From Orlajensenia sp037404875 (GTDB taxonomy: Bacteria; Actinomycetota; Actinomycetes; Actinomycetales; Microbacteriaceae), in the NCBI RefSeq assembly GCF_037404875.1, contig NZ_JBBELO010000033.1, positions 248,001 through 312,000 on the forward strand: 64,000 nt of DNA, written 5' to 3'. Under the pieces are notes generated by a model. The model saw nothing but the letters and a program-made list of their open reading frames with translations. It searched no databases and had not been told where the DNA came from. Within the stretch, counting starts at the first letter, position 1. Every line of letters begins with the position of its first letter. Position numbers and translations under genes: made by a program. Positions 14,331 through 23,155 of the stretch are shown in pieces.

Positions 14331-16679
14331 ATGGCGAAGAAGTTCAACGGCGAGATCAAGCTCGACGTGCGGGATTCGACGGCGGACTGGGACGCGTTCC
14401 TCTCCGACAAGGCACCCGCAGGCGCGCCGAATGTACTCGTCGTGCTCTACGACGACACGGGACAGGCCGCCTGGTCGCCCTACGGCGGGCGCATCAACAT
14501 GCCGACCATGGACCGCCTCGCCGCCGGAGGCCTGACCTACTCGCAGTGGCACACCACGGCGCTGTGCTCGCCCACGCGGTCCACCTTCCTGACGGGTCGC
14601 AATCACCACTCGAACGGCTTCGCGACCATCTCGGAGTCCTCGACGGGTTTCCCGGGATACAACTCGCACATCCCGCCCCACAACGCCACGATGGCGAACA
14701 TCCTCCGCGACGCCGGCTGGTCGACCTACTGGGTGGGCAAGAACCACAACGTGCCCATCGATGAGTGGACCGCAGGCGCCTCCAAGAAGAACTGGCCGCT
14801 CGGGCAGGGCTACGACCGCTTCTACGGCTTCATCGGCGGCGAGACCAACAACTGGTATCCCTCGCTCGCCGAGGACAACCACTACATCGAGCAGCCCTAC
14901 TCTCCGGAGGAGGGTTACCACCTCTCGAAGGACCTCGCCGACCAGGCTCTGCGGATGATCCGCGACAGCAAGCAGACCGAGCCCGACAAGCCCTGGTACC
15001 TGTGGTTCTGCCCCGGCGCGAACCACGCGCCGCACCACGCTCCTCAGGAGTACATCGACAAGTACAAGGGCGCGTTCGACGAAGGCTACGAGGCCTATCG
15101 CGAGTGGGTGGTTCCCCGCATGATCGAGCGCGGGCTGCTGCCGGAGGGCACGGTCTACGGCGACATCAACCCGATGCCCGACGGCACGTTCAGTGAGGGC
15201 GACACCGTGCGCCCGTGGGCGGAGTTGAACGACGAGGAGAAGGCGATGTTCTGCCGCATGGCGGAGGTGTACGCCGGGTTCTCCGAGTACACCGATGCCC
15301 AGGTCGGTCGCATCATCGACTACCTCGAGGAGTCGGGCCAGCTCGAGAACACCCTTGTCCTGTACTGCGCAGACAACGGTGCTTCCGGTGAGGGCAGCCC
15401 CAACGGATCGGTCAACGAGGGCAAGATCTTCGGCGGCTACCCCGACGACGAGGCGGAGAACCTCACCAAGGTCGACCTGCTCGGCAGCCCTGACACCTAC
15501 AACCACTACCCAACGGGGTGGGCGATGGCATTCTCGGCTCCGTACAAGATGTTCAAGCGCTACACCTACCAGGGCGGTGTCGCCGATCCGCTCGTCATCC
15601 ACTGGCCGGCCGGCATTCAGGCGAAGGGAGAGGTGCGCAACCAGTACCACCACTCGACCGACATCGTCGCGACCATCCTCGACGTCTGCGGCGTCGAGCT
15701 GCCCGCCGAGTACAACGGCGTTCAGCAGCGGCCTCTTGACGGGGTATCGATGCGCTACAGCTTCGACGACGCCCCCGACGGGCAGACGCAGAAGGAGACG
15801 CAGTACTACGAGATGTTCGGCCAGCGCGGCATCTGGCATCAGGGCTGGAAGGCGGTGACGGTGCACGGGCCTGTCAGCGGCAAGGGCGACTACGACAACG
15901 ATACGTGGGAGCTCTACCACACCGATGTCGACCGCTCGGAGTCCCGTGACCTCGCTGCAGAGCATCCCGACAAGCTCGATGAGCTCAAGGCGCTGTGGAT
16001 GGAGGAGGCCAAGGCGAACGACGTGCTTCCACTCAATGACCTGGCGATTCTGTCCAGCGCGGAGGACTTCGACCTCTTCGTCAATCACATGGAGTTCAAG
16101 CTCCCGGTTCCTCCGACCGGCCAGTACACCTACTATCCCGGCACCTCGGAAATCCCCGAGCGATCCGCTGCGAACGTGCACGGCGTCTCCTACAAGGCGC
16201 TCGCGGAACTCGACCTCACCGAGCAGAGCGAGGGCGTCATCTTCGCTGCGGGCTCGCGCTTCGGTGGCCATTCGCTGTTCATCAAGGACGGCGTGCTGAC
16301 GTACGCGTACAACTTCCTCGGCATCCCGCCGGAGAATCGCGTCTCAGCACCCATCGCGCTCACCGGAAAGCACATCGTGGGCATCGAGTTCACCAAGGAG
16401 CGGATGGGGCAGTATCGGGAAGGCATCGGCCCGCTGAAGCTGTTCATCGACGACAAGCAGGTAGCCGAGGAGGAGATCCGCACGGTGCTGGGCCACTTCT
16501 CGCTGTGCGGCGAGGGGTTGTGCATAGGCTACGACTCCGCGGATGCCGTCTCGAGCGAGTACGAAGGCTCGAACTTCCCGTTCGCGAACGGTGAGATCGT
16601 CAAGGTGGTCTTCGACATCGCCGATGACGCCTACGTCGACGTCGAGGCGCACTACGCGGCGGCGATGGCACGTGACTGA
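14331..16679 (+). CDS. Arylsulfatase (mycobacterial AtsA/AtsD-like)
   Basis: A 782-residue type I sulfatase that hydrolyses sulfate esters. The active-site motif C79-S-P-T-R provides the Cys that must be oxidised to formylglycine. Metal and substrate residues are visible: VLYDDTGQAAWSPYGG near the start, GRNHHSNG after the active-site Cys, and YCADNGASGEGSPNGS later. Length and the GEGSPNGSVNEG and DTYNHYPTGWAMAFSAPYK motifs match the 780-790-residue mycobacterial AtsA/AtsD type. The last 220 residues form a separate beta-rich domain. There is no signal peptide, so it is cytoplasmic. ATG 14331 suits the AAGGGG upstream; ATG 14328 is also possible. The HAD phosphatase gene overlaps by 8 nt. 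Confidence 0.93.
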   Translation: MAKKFNGEIKLDVRDSTADWDAFLSDKAPAGAPNVLVVLYDDTGQAAWSPYGGRINMPTMDRLAAGGLTYSQWHTTALCSPTRSTFLTGRNHHSNGFATISESSTGFPGYNSHIPPHNATMANILRDAGWSTYWVGKNHNVPIDEWTAGASKKNWPLGQGYDRFYGFIGGETNNWYPSLAEDNHYIEQPYSPEEGYHLSKDLADQALRMIRDSKQTEPDKPWYLWFCPGANHAPHHAPQEYIDKYKGAFDEGYEAYREWVVPRMIERGLLPEGTVYGDINPMPDGTFSEGDTVRPWAELNDEEKAMFCRMAEVYAGFSEYTDAQVGRIIDYLEESGQLENTLVLYCADNGASGEGSPNGSVNEGKIFGGYPDDEAENLTKVDLLGSPDTYNHYPTGWAMAFSAPYKMFKRYTYQGGVADPLVIHWPAGIQAKGEVRNQYHHSTDIVATILDVCGVELPAEYNGVQQRPLDGVSMRYSFDDAPDGQTQKETQYYEMFGQRGIWHQGWKAVTVHGPVSGKGDYDNDTWELYHTDVDRSESRDLAAEHPDKLDELKALWMEEAKANDVLPLNDLAILSSAEDFDLFVNHMEFKLPVPPTGQYTYYPGTSEIPERSAANVHGVSYKALAELDLTEQSEGVIFAAGSRFGGHSLFIKDGVLTYAYNFLGIPPENRVSAPIALTGKHIVGIEFTKERMGQYREGIGPLKLFIDDKQVAEEEIRTVLGHFSLCGEGLCIGYDSADAVSSEYEGSNFPFANGEIVKVVFDIADDAYVDVEAHYAAAMARD

Positions 16680-17622
16680 AAACCCGGGGGTGCTGCCGTC
16701 CTGGCGGAACGGCAGCACCCGGCGGGCTCTTATCGACTTCGTGGCATCCGTCACGAGCGGTCCCGATGCACTTCCGGAGGTCGAACGCGTCGCGGTATTC
16801 GACAACGACGGCACGCTGTGGACGGAGAAGCCCATGCCGACGCAGCTGCACTACATCGTGCAGCAGTGGGCGGCCGCGGCGAAGGCCGACCCGTCCCTCG
16901 CCGAGAGCCAGCCGTACAAGGCTGCCGTCACGGGCGATCTGGCTTGGCTCGGCGCGGCGATCGACAAGCACTACAACGGCGATGATTCCGACCTGCACGC
17001 GATGATCGGCGCGATCATCGGTCTGACCGCCGACGTGAGCGTCGAGGACTACGCAGCATCCGTCAGCGACTTCTATCGGGATGCCCAGCACCTGACCCTG
17101 CACCGGCCGTACGCCGACGTGGTCTACCGGCCGATGGTCGAGTTGCTGCGATACCTGGAGCAGAACGGTTTCACCTGCTACATCGTCTCGGGCGGCGATC
17201 GCGACTTCATGCGCCCCATGACGAGCGACTACTACGGCATTCCCCCCGAGCACGTCGTCGGCTCTGCCTTGGGGCTGCGGTACGACGAGGACTCCGCAGA
17301 GGTGCGCTACGGCACGTCGTTCTCGTACATGGACGACGGCCCCGAGAAGCCCGTGCGCATCTGGAGCCGCATCGGTCGCCGGCCGGTGTTCGCGGGCGGC
17401 AACTCCAACGGCGACGTCCAGATGCTCGACTTCGCCCACCACGGTGGCGCGGGCTTCGCGCTGCTCGTGCACCACGACGACGACACCGAGCGTGGGGATG
17501 CTCCGTACGACAAGGGAGCCGAGGTCGCCCTCGCCGCGGCAGCCGATCGCGGCTACACCGTCGTGAGCGTGAAGAACGACTGGAGCAACGTCTTCGACGA
17601 GCCGGCGGATGGCACGGCCTAG
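16672..17622 (+). CDS. HAD-superfamily phosphatase linked to the sulfatase
   Basis: A 316-residue hydrolase. Motif I is VFDNDGTLW with D44 and D46 as nucleophile and acid/base, motif II is YIVSGGDRDF, and motif III/IV is FAGGNSNGDVQMLDF. This variant resembles the phosphoserine-phosphatase-like HAD proteins encoded beside sulfatases and formylglycine-generating enzymes. It starts at GTG 16672 inside the sulfatase stop region (8-nt overlap), so it is translationally coupled to the sulfatase. The substrate is unknown; a phosphorylated product of sulfate-ester catabolism is a guess. Confidence 0.85.
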   Translation: MTENPGVLPSWRNGSTRRALIDFVASVTSGPDALPEVERVAVFDNDGTLWTEKPMPTQLHYIVQQWAAAAKADPSLAESQPYKAAVTGDLAWLGAAIDKHYNGDDSDLHAMIGAIIGLTADVSVEDYAASVSDFYRDAQHLTLHRPYADVVYRPMVELLRYLEQNGFTCYIVSGGDRDFMRPMTSDYYGIPPEHVVGSALGLRYDEDSAEVRYGTSFSYMDDGPEKPVRIWSRIGRRPVFAGGNSNGDVQMLDFAHHGGAGFALLVHHDDDTERGDAPYDKGAEVALAAAADRGYTVVSVKNDWSNVFDEPADGTA

Positions 17623-17631
17623 GCTCCGAGA

Positions 17632-19305
17632 ATGACGACGATCACGCCGCCGCGCCGCCGATTCCTGCTGCCGACCCTCGCCGGCTACCAACGCGCCTGG
17701 ATCGGGCGCGACGTGCTCGCCGGCCTCACGGCGGGTGCCGTCGTCATCCCGCAGGCGATGGCGTACGCGACCATCGCCAACCTTCCGGTACAGGCGGGCC
17801 TGTACACCTGCATCGTGCCGATGATCGTCTACGCACTGCTCGGCGGGTCACGGGCGATGAGCGTCTCCACGACCTCGACGATCGCGACCCTCGTTGCGAC
17901 GACGCTCGTCTCGGCGGGGGTCGTCGCGTCGTCGACCGACATCCCGGGCGACCTGCTGACTCTCACCCTGATGGTCGGCGTCATCCTGCTGCTCGCACGA
18001 CTGCTGCGGCTCGGCGGACTCGTCGAGATCATCAACCGCCCCACCCTCATCGGGGTGCAGATCGGCGTCGGTGCGACCGTGGCCGTCGGCCAGTTGCCGA
18101 AGCTCCTCGGCGAGACCACCAATGTCTCGGGGGAGGGTTTCATCCGGGCGATTCTCGAAGTCCTCGCCGCCGTACCCGGTGCGAACCTTCCGACGATCGT
18201 GCTCTCGGTCTGCTCGGTCGCTGCGCTCCTGCTGTTCAAGCGTTTCCTCCCGCGGGTGCCCGCGGCACTCATCGTCGTGGCGGCCGGCATCGTGCTCGTG
18301 GCGTTCACCGGTATCGCGGATGCCGGGGTGCAGCGGATCGCTCCTGTCCCGCAGGGCTTTCCGCTGCCGGCCCTTCCGACCTTCGACCACATCGCGGCCC
18401 TCGTGCCGGGTGCCCTCGCCATCGCGGTGATGGCGTTCCTGGAGACCGCCGCGGTCGCCCGTGCCATCCGTGACCCCGGTGACACCGTGATCGACAGCAA
18501 TCGTGAGCTGTTCGCGGCGGGGGCAGCGAGCACCGTCGGCTCGTTCTTCCAGGTACTGCCCGCCGCCGGCGGATTCTCGCAGAGCGCCGTCAACAAGAAC
18601 GCGGGGGCACGGTCGCAACTGGCAGGACTCGTCACGGTCGTTTTGGCGCTTCTGGTCGGGCTGTTCCTCGGGCCCGTGCTCAGTCAGCTTCCCCAGGCGA
18701 CCCTCGCCGCGCTCGTCTTCGTCGCCGTGCTCGGCCTCATCGACATCCCGGCTCTCACGCGGCTGTGGCGCATCAGCAGGCGGGACTTCTGGATCGCCCT
18801 GTTCACCGCGGCGGTCGGCCTCACCGCGGGGCTGCTCGCGGCGGTCGCGGTCGGCGTGGTGCTCACGCTCATCCTCATCCTGATGACGCTCAACAAGGTG
18901 CGGATCGCACGCACGCACGACGGTGGCGGCGTCATCGGCGTGAAGCTGCTGGCCCCCGTGTACACCGCCAACGTGCTGGCAACGGAGCAGGCGGTGCTCG
19001 CGCAAGCGGCATCCGTGGCCGACCTGCGGGTGCTCGTGCTCGATGCGGCGCGCATCGAGGAGGTCTCGATCACGGTGCTGGAGGCCTTCACCGACCTGGA
19101 CCACGAGTTGGCCGGCTCGGGCGTACAGCTGCGCATCGCAGGCCTGCCGAAGGATGCCCTGGCGGTGGCGCGGCGGACCAGCTGGTATCAGGGCGTCGAG
19201 TCGTCGGGACGGGCGTTCGCGACGATGGACGAGGCGCTGGCTGCGCCACTGCCGGCGCAAGCGGTAGCCGGTGGAGAACTCCCGGCAGACGGTCGGCCCG
19301 TCTGA
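17632..19305 (+). CDS. SulP-family anion transporter with STAS domain
   Basis: A 557-residue membrane protein. The transport domain shows the SulP signature AGAVVIPQAMAYATIANLPVQAGLYTCIVPMIVYALLGGSRAMSVS near the N-terminus and continues for about fourteen membrane segments; residues 440-540 form a cytoplasmic STAS domain (VADLRVLVLDAARIEEVSITVLEAF). SulP proteins carry sulfate, bicarbonate or other anions. Its place 9 nt after the sulfatase-phosphatase pair makes sulfate a reasonable substrate, though the direction of transport cannot be read from sequence. Confidence 0.92.
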   Translation: MTTITPPRRRFLLPTLAGYQRAWIGRDVLAGLTAGAVVIPQAMAYATIANLPVQAGLYTCIVPMIVYALLGGSRAMSVSTTSTIATLVATTLVSAGVVASSTDIPGDLLTLTLMVGVILLLARLLRLGGLVEIINRPTLIGVQIGVGATVAVGQLPKLLGETTNVSGEGFIRAILEVLAAVPGANLPTIVLSVCSVAALLLFKRFLPRVPAALIVVAAGIVLVAFTGIADAGVQRIAPVPQGFPLPALPTFDHIAALVPGALAIAVMAFLETAAVARAIRDPGDTVIDSNRELFAAGAASTVGSFFQVLPAAGGFSQSAVNKNAGARSQLAGLVTVVLALLVGLFLGPVLSQLPQATLAALVFVAVLGLIDIPALTRLWRISRRDFWIALFTAAVGLTAGLLAAVAVGVVLTLILILMTLNKVRIARTHDGGGVIGVKLLAPVYTANVLATEQAVLAQAASVADLRVLVLDAARIEEVSITVLEAFTDLDHELAGSGVQLRIAGLPKDALAVARRTSWYQGVESSGRAFATMDEALAAPLPAQAVAGGELPADGRPV

Positions 19306-19308
19306 GCC

Positions 19309-19329
19309 GACCCCGGCTGCGCCGGGGTC
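19309..19329. terminator. Hairpin between convergent operons
   Basis: GACCCCGGC (19309-19317), a TGC loop and GCCGGGGTC (19321-19329) form a perfect 9-bp GC stem between the SulP gene (+) and the GAP-family gene (-). It has no U-tract. Confidence 0.6.
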
Positions 19330-19338
19330 CGCGGGGGC

Positions 19339-20055
19339 CTACAGCAGCGCCGTGAGCGCCTTCTGGAGCTGCAGCACGCCGACGACGAGGAGCAGGGCGG
19401 CGTTGAGAGCGCCGGTGTGGCCGGCGATCCACCGCCGAGTGGCGTCGAGGAACGGCTGGGCCTTCTCACCGAGAACGAGCACGTACAGCACCGGCACCGC
19501 GATGGGCAGGATGCCGAGCACGGCGAAGAGCGTGCCGGCGACGGTGGCTTCGGAATCGGTGACCGATGCCAGCGAGAGGTCCAGACCGGCGATGATCGCG
19601 CAGGTCGCGTCAACCGGGTTGAGCACGAAGATGCCGAGTCCGAGCAGGCCGGAACGCACGGGGGTGAAGGTATCGACCGCCTGCAGCCACCCCGGCAGTT
19701 GCGGAGCTGCGGCGGCGACCTCACGGGGTGTGTTCGCTTTGCTCATCGTGCGCACGTGCGTCGCACCGCGACGGTAGACCCAGACGGCCCCGCCGACGAG
19801 GAAGAGGCCGAGCACGAGCCTCAGGATCGACACCCACACCGGGGGATCGCCGAGCGGCTGCACGTCGAGCAGGCCGAAGACCCAGATGGAGAGCGCGAGC
19901 ACTCCGACCACGCCGATCGCCCAGCCGATGAGGTAGGCGAAGCCGTTCACGCGCGCAAGCCTCGACAGCAGCACGGCGATGAGAGCCATGTAGGCGAGCG
20001 GGCTGAACAAGACGCCGACCGCCAGCGGCACCAGCTCGAGGATGAGATCGCCCAC
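19339..20055 (-). CDS. GAP-family (LysE-like) membrane protein
   Basis: A 238-residue protein with six hydrophobic segments and the layout of the GAP/Sap group of the LysE superfamily: an N-terminal LELVPLAVGVLFSPLAYMALIAVLL, a cytoplasmic loop of about 40 residues, then GLLGLGIFVLNPVDATCAIIAGLDL. The mycobacterial relatives (Gap, Sap) are involved in glycolipid export and are called addressing proteins. It starts at GTG 20055, 6 nt after a TACCCT box in the 15-nt gap after the FGE gene, so it has its own leaderless promoter and may also be read from the FGE promoter. A role in export is inferred. Confidence 0.82.
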   Translation of the reverse strand: MGDLILELVPLAVGVLFSPLAYMALIAVLLSRLARVNGFAYLIGWAIGVVGVLALSIWVFGLLDVQPLGDPPVWVSILRLVLGLFLVGGAVWVYRRGATHVRTMSKANTPREVAAAAPQLPGWLQAVDTFTPVRSGLLGLGIFVLNPVDATCAIIAGLDLSLASVTDSEATVAGTLFAVLGILPIAVPVLYVLVLGEKAQPFLDATRRWIAGHTGALNAALLLVVGVLQLQKALTALL

Positions 20056-20061
20056 GGCGTC

Positions 20062-20067
20062 AGGGTA
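20062..20067 (-). promoter_or_regulatory. Leaderless -10 box (TACCCT)
   Basis: On the minus strand TACCCT ends 6 nt before the GTG start of the GAP-family gene. It fits wholly inside the 15-nt gap behind the FGE gene. Confidence 0.5.
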
Positions 20068-20070
20068 TCG

Positions 20071-20991
20071 CTAGGGCAGGTCCCTCACGCAGCGGAAGCC
20101 GATGTGCGTCGTGGCCGTGTCGTCGGCCTGCGGAGAACGAGCGGCCGGGCGGTATCGCAGGCAGTAGTCGGGGGAGCACAGGTGCGATCCGCCCTTGAGG
20201 GCACGGCGGGGGATGCGGGAACCGGGCTCGGCGCTCGCCGCGGCCAGCAGGTTGGGCCGGGCACCGGCATCCGCGAAGGAACTGCCCGGAACCACGTGCC
20301 GCTCGGTGTAGAAGTCGGTGGTCCACTCCCACACGTTGCCGGCGCAGTCATAGAGCCCGTAGCCGTTGGGGGCGAAGGTCATCACGGGCGAGGTGCCGAC
20401 CCAGCCCGCGGCGCCGGTGTTGCGATAGGGGAATGAGCCCTGCCAGCGGTTTGCCATGAGCTCCCCGTTCGGGCGCTCATCGTCGCCCCAGACGAAGCGG
20501 GCGCCATCCAGGCCGCCGCGGGCCGCGAACTCCCACTCCGCCTCGGTGGGCAGGCGCTTGCCCGCCCAGGCGGCATAGGCCTGGGCGTCTTCGAAGCTCA
20601 CCTGCACGACCGGGTGATCGCCGCGGCCGTCGATGCCCGAATCGGCGCCGAACGGATGCAGCCAGCTAGCGCCCTCGCCCCACCGCCACCACTGGCGCCA
20701 GTCGCGCAGGTCGACCGGACCCGGCGTCGGCGTGAACACGAGACCGCCGGGAACGAGATCGGCCGGGTCGGCTCCGGGGAAGTCGGCAGGGTCGAGCGCC
20801 CGCTCCGCCACGGTCACGTAGCCGGTGTCCTCGACGAACGCGGCGAACTGGTCGGTCGTGACGGGGTGGATGTCGATCTCGAAGGCCTCGACGCTGCGCT
20901 CGTGCACGGGCGTCTCATCCGCGTAGAACTCGGTCGAGCCCATGCGGAAGGTGCCGCCCTCGATCCTCACCATGCGCGTCGCATCCCTCAC
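20071..20991 (-). CDS. Formylglycine-generating enzyme (sulfatase-modifying factor)
   Basis: A 306-residue SUMF1/FGE-type protein that oxidises the sulfatase active-site Cys to formylglycine using O2 and Cu(I). It starts MVRIEGGTFRMGS and has PVVQVSFEDAQAYAAWAGKRLPTEAEWEFAARGG and the closing NVWEWTTDFY. The two copper-binding cysteines of true FGE are present (C272 and C277 in GGSHLCSPDYCLRYR), which separates it from EgtB-like and other inactive relatives. GTG 20991 lies 6 nt after a TAGGCT box. Its target is very likely the arylsulfatase at 14331-16679, transcribed towards it. Confidence 0.94.
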   Translation of the reverse strand: MRDATRMVRIEGGTFRMGSTEFYADETPVHERSVEAFEIDIHPVTTDQFAAFVEDTGYVTVAERALDPADFPGADPADLVPGGLVFTPTPGPVDLRDWRQWWRWGEGASWLHPFGADSGIDGRGDHPVVQVSFEDAQAYAAWAGKRLPTEAEWEFAARGGLDGARFVWGDDERPNGELMANRWQGSFPYRNTGAAGWVGTSPVMTFAPNGYGLYDCAGNVWEWTTDFYTERHVVPGSSFADAGARPNLLAAASAEPGSRIPRRALKGGSHLCSPDYCLRYRPAARSPQADDTATTHIGFRCVRDLP

Positions 20992-20997
20992 ACTTCG

Positions 20998-21003
20998 AGC
21001 CTA
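20998..21003 (-). promoter_or_regulatory. Leaderless -10 box of the FGE gene (TAGGCT)
   Basis: TAGGCT on the minus strand ends 6 nt before the GTG start of the FGE gene; no ribosome binding site is present. Confidence 0.5.
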
Positions 21004-21032
21004 TGACGAGCTCAGCGCGCATCCCCTGTCGA

Positions 21033-21084
21033 GTTGCCACTTTCTGCGGGTGCGCGCGCGCGGGAACCCGCGAAAAGTGGCAAG
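21033..21084. repeat. Inverted repeat downstream of aspS
   Basis: GTTGCCACTTTCTGCGGGT (21033-21051) and ACCCGCGAAAAGTGGCAAG (21066-21084) pair in 16 of 19 positions around a GC-alternating loop. It lies 17 nt after the aspS stop codon and could end that transcript, but there is no U-tract. The TTGCCACTTT arm may belong to a dispersed family; only one copy is in the window. Confidence 0.65.
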
Positions 21085-21100
21085 TCGGCCAAAGGGGAGG

Positions 21101-22447
21101 CTAGGGGAGCAGGCGGGTCGGGCCGCGGAACAGGTACGTGGTCTCGCGGATGGAGGACTCGCCGAGCATGAGCATCAGCACGCGCGCGAGGCCCATGCCG
21201 AAGCCGCCGTGCGCCGGCACTCCGTAGCGGAAGAAATCGAGGTAGAACCCCAGCTCCTCGGGCTCGAGTCCCTTCTCCTTCGCCTGCTCGACGAGCACGT
21301 CGACGCGGTGCTCGCGCTGGGCTCCGGTCGAGATTTCCACGCCGTTGTAGATGAGGTCGTACGAGTTCGTGATGCTCGGGTCGCCCTCGCGACGCATGTG
21401 GTAGAACGGCCGGATGCTCGAGGCGTAGTCGGTGAGGAAGACGAAGTCGTGGCCGTAGGTCTCCTTGACGTAGGCCGAGATGCGGCGCTCGCCCTCGGGG
21501 TCCATGTCGTCGTCGGCGCGGGGGATGACGTAGCCGTTCTCGGCCACGATGCGCTTGGCCTCGGCGAGCGGGATGCGCGGGAACGGGGTCGTGGGAACCT
21601 CGAGCTCGATGCCGAACAACTCGGCGATCTCGGCGCCGTGCTTCTGCTTCACGGCCGTGAAACCGGCGACCATGAGCTCCTCGTGCAGGGCCATGACGTC
21701 TTCGTGGGAGTCGATCCAGCTGATCTCGGTGTCGACGCTCGTGAACTCGGTGGCGTGCCGGCTCGTGAACGACGGGTCGGCGCGGAACGCCGGGCCCACC
21801 TCGAAGACGCCGCCGAAGCCGGCGGCCTGGGCCATCTGCTTGAAGAACTGGGGGCTCTGGGCCAGGAACGCCTTGCCCTCGAAGTACTCCACCTCGAACA
21901 GCTCGGCGCGGGACTCCGACGGGCTCGCCATGAGCTTGGGGGTCTGGATCTCGATGAGCCCCTTCTCGACCCAGACGCCGCGCAGCGCGTGCAGGAAGGT
22001 GGTCTGGATGCGGAAGATGAGGTTCTGCTTGGGCTGGCGCAGGTCGAGGAATCGCCAGTCCATGCGCTTGTCGAGGCTCGAGTCGGCCGCGATGGGCGTC
22101 TCGGGGCTGGCCGCGGTGACGACCTCGAGCGCGCCGATCTTCACCTCGAGTCCGCCGAGCTTCACGCGCTCGTCGTGCTTCAGCTCTCCGGTCACCGTGA
22201 GGAAGGAGCCGTGGGTGAGCGCCGAGATGGACTCGGTCGTCGCGAGCGCCTCGGCAGCGCCGACGCTCACGCCTTCGGGGTCGAGTTCGCGAACGGCGGG
22301 GTTCACGAGCTGAACCGCACCCGACTCATCGCGAAGGATGACGAACTGCACCTTCTTCTGATCGCGGACGGTCTCGACCCATCCGGAGACGGTGACGGGA
22401 CCGTCGGGCAGGGCGGCGAGGTTCTTGACGAGGGTACGGGTGCTCAC
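21101..22447 (-). CDS. aspS: Aspartyl-tRNA synthetase, archaeal/non-discriminating type
   Basis: A 448-residue class IIb synthetase: N-terminal OB fold (VTVSGWVETVRDQKKVQFVILRDESGAVQLV), then catalytic motifs 2 (VFEVGPAFRADPSFTSRHATEFTSVDTEISW) and 3 (GGFGMGLARVLMLML). It lacks the GAD insertion that makes standard bacterial AspRS about 590 residues long, so it is the short archaeal-type enzyme. Such enzymes are often non-discriminating and charge tRNA-Asp and tRNA-Asn, the latter for GatCAB. GTG 22447 lies 6 nt after a TAGAAT box. Whether a second, bacterial-type AspRS exists in the genome is not visible here. Confidence 0.93.
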   Translation of the reverse strand: MSTRTLVKNLAALPDGPVTVSGWVETVRDQKKVQFVILRDESGAVQLVNPAVRELDPEGVSVGAAEALATTESISALTHGSFLTVTGELKHDERVKLGGLEVKIGALEVVTAASPETPIAADSSLDKRMDWRFLDLRQPKQNLIFRIQTTFLHALRGVWVEKGLIEIQTPKLMASPSESRAELFEVEYFEGKAFLAQSPQFFKQMAQAAGFGGVFEVGPAFRADPSFTSRHATEFTSVDTEISWIDSHEDVMALHEELMVAGFTAVKQKHGAEIAELFGIELEVPTTPFPRIPLAEAKRIVAENGYVIPRADDDMDPEGERRISAYVKETYGHDFVFLTDYASSIRPFYHMRREGDPSITNSYDLIYNGVEISTGAQREHRVDVLVEQAKEKGLEPEELGFYLDFFRYGVPAHGGFGMGLARVLMLMLGESSIRETTYLFRGPTRLLP

Positions 22448-22453
22448 CTGTGG

Positions 22454-22459
22454 ATTCTA
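22454..22459 (-). promoter_or_regulatory. Leaderless -10 box of aspS (TAGAAT)
   Basis: TAGAAT on the minus strand ends 6 nt before the GTG start of aspS. Confidence 0.55.
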
Positions 22460-22498
22460 CCGGCTGAGCACTCGGCGAACTCCGAGCGAGCCGCTCCG

Positions 22499-22504
22499 TA
22501 CACT
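22499..22504 (+). promoter_or_regulatory. Leaderless -10 box of the ccs operon (TACACT)
   Basis: TACACT ends 6 nt before GTG 22511, the first gene of the cytochrome c maturation operon. Confidence 0.5.
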
Positions 22505-22510
22505 TGGGGG

Positions 22511-23155
22511 GTGGCTGCATCCCGTATCCACCTCGTGCGGCACGGCGAGGTGGCCAACCCCGAGCGCGTGATCTACGGACGCCTCGAGGGCTTCGGCCTC
22601 TCCGAACTCGGGCAGCGGATGGCCCGCGCCGCCGCCGATGAGCTTGTGGCCATGGGCCGCCCGGTGACGGGTCTGTTCGCCTCCCCTCTGCTGCGCACGC
22701 GGCAGTCGGCCGCCCCCATCGCCGAGGCATTCTCGCTGCCGATCCAGGTCGACGAGCGCTTCATCGAGCCCACCAACGCCTTCGAGGGCATGCGGATGCG
22801 CGGCCCGGGGGGCGCGCTGCGGCGCCCCCGCAACTGGCCCCTTCTGCGCAACCCGCTGCGCCCGAGCTGGGGAGAGCCCTTCGCGCAGATCGCCGCCCGG
22901 GCCATGGCGGGCATGGATGCGGCAGCGGCATCCGTCGACGATGGCGATGTGGTCATCGTCAGCCACCAGTCCCCGATCTGGATGATCGCGCGTACGGTGG
23001 CGGGCAAGCCGCTCGCCCACAACGTGAGCAGCCGACGCTGCGACCTGTCGAGCATCACCTCCATGGAACGGCGCGACGGCCGCTGGGTCGAGGTCGCCTA
23101 CTCCGATCCCGCCGCGCACCTCGGCGGCGCGGCCACCGACGTCGGGGCGGTCTGA
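22511..23155 (+). CDS. Histidine phosphatase (phosphoglycerate-mutase-like)
   Basis: A 214-residue protein with the RHG motif near the start (RIHLVRHGEVANPERVIYGR) and the second catalytic His in VIVSHQSPIWMI. It therefore acts as a phosphomonoesterase or mutase of the histidine phosphatase superfamily; the substrate is not evident. It is the first gene of an operon with the ResA-like, CcdA, ResB and CcsB genes, an order common in Actinobacteria, where its link to cytochrome c maturation is unexplained. Its TGA overlaps the next ATG by one base. Confidence 0.88.
   Translation: MAASRIHLVRHGEVANPERVIYGRLEGFGLSELGQRMARAAADELVAMGRPVTGLFASPLLRTRQSAAPIAEAFSLPIQVDERFIEPTNAFEGMRMRGPGGALRRPRNWPLLRNPLRPSWGEPFAQIAARAMAGMDAAAASVDDGDVVIVSHQSPIWMIARTVAGKPLAHNVSSRRCDLSSITSMERRDGRWVEVAYSDPAAHLGGAATDVGAV

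Noticed and set aside
14262..16271. A 669-codon minus-strand frame opposite the arylsulfatase
   Set aside because: No family motif; it is the complement of a strongly conserved sulfatase.
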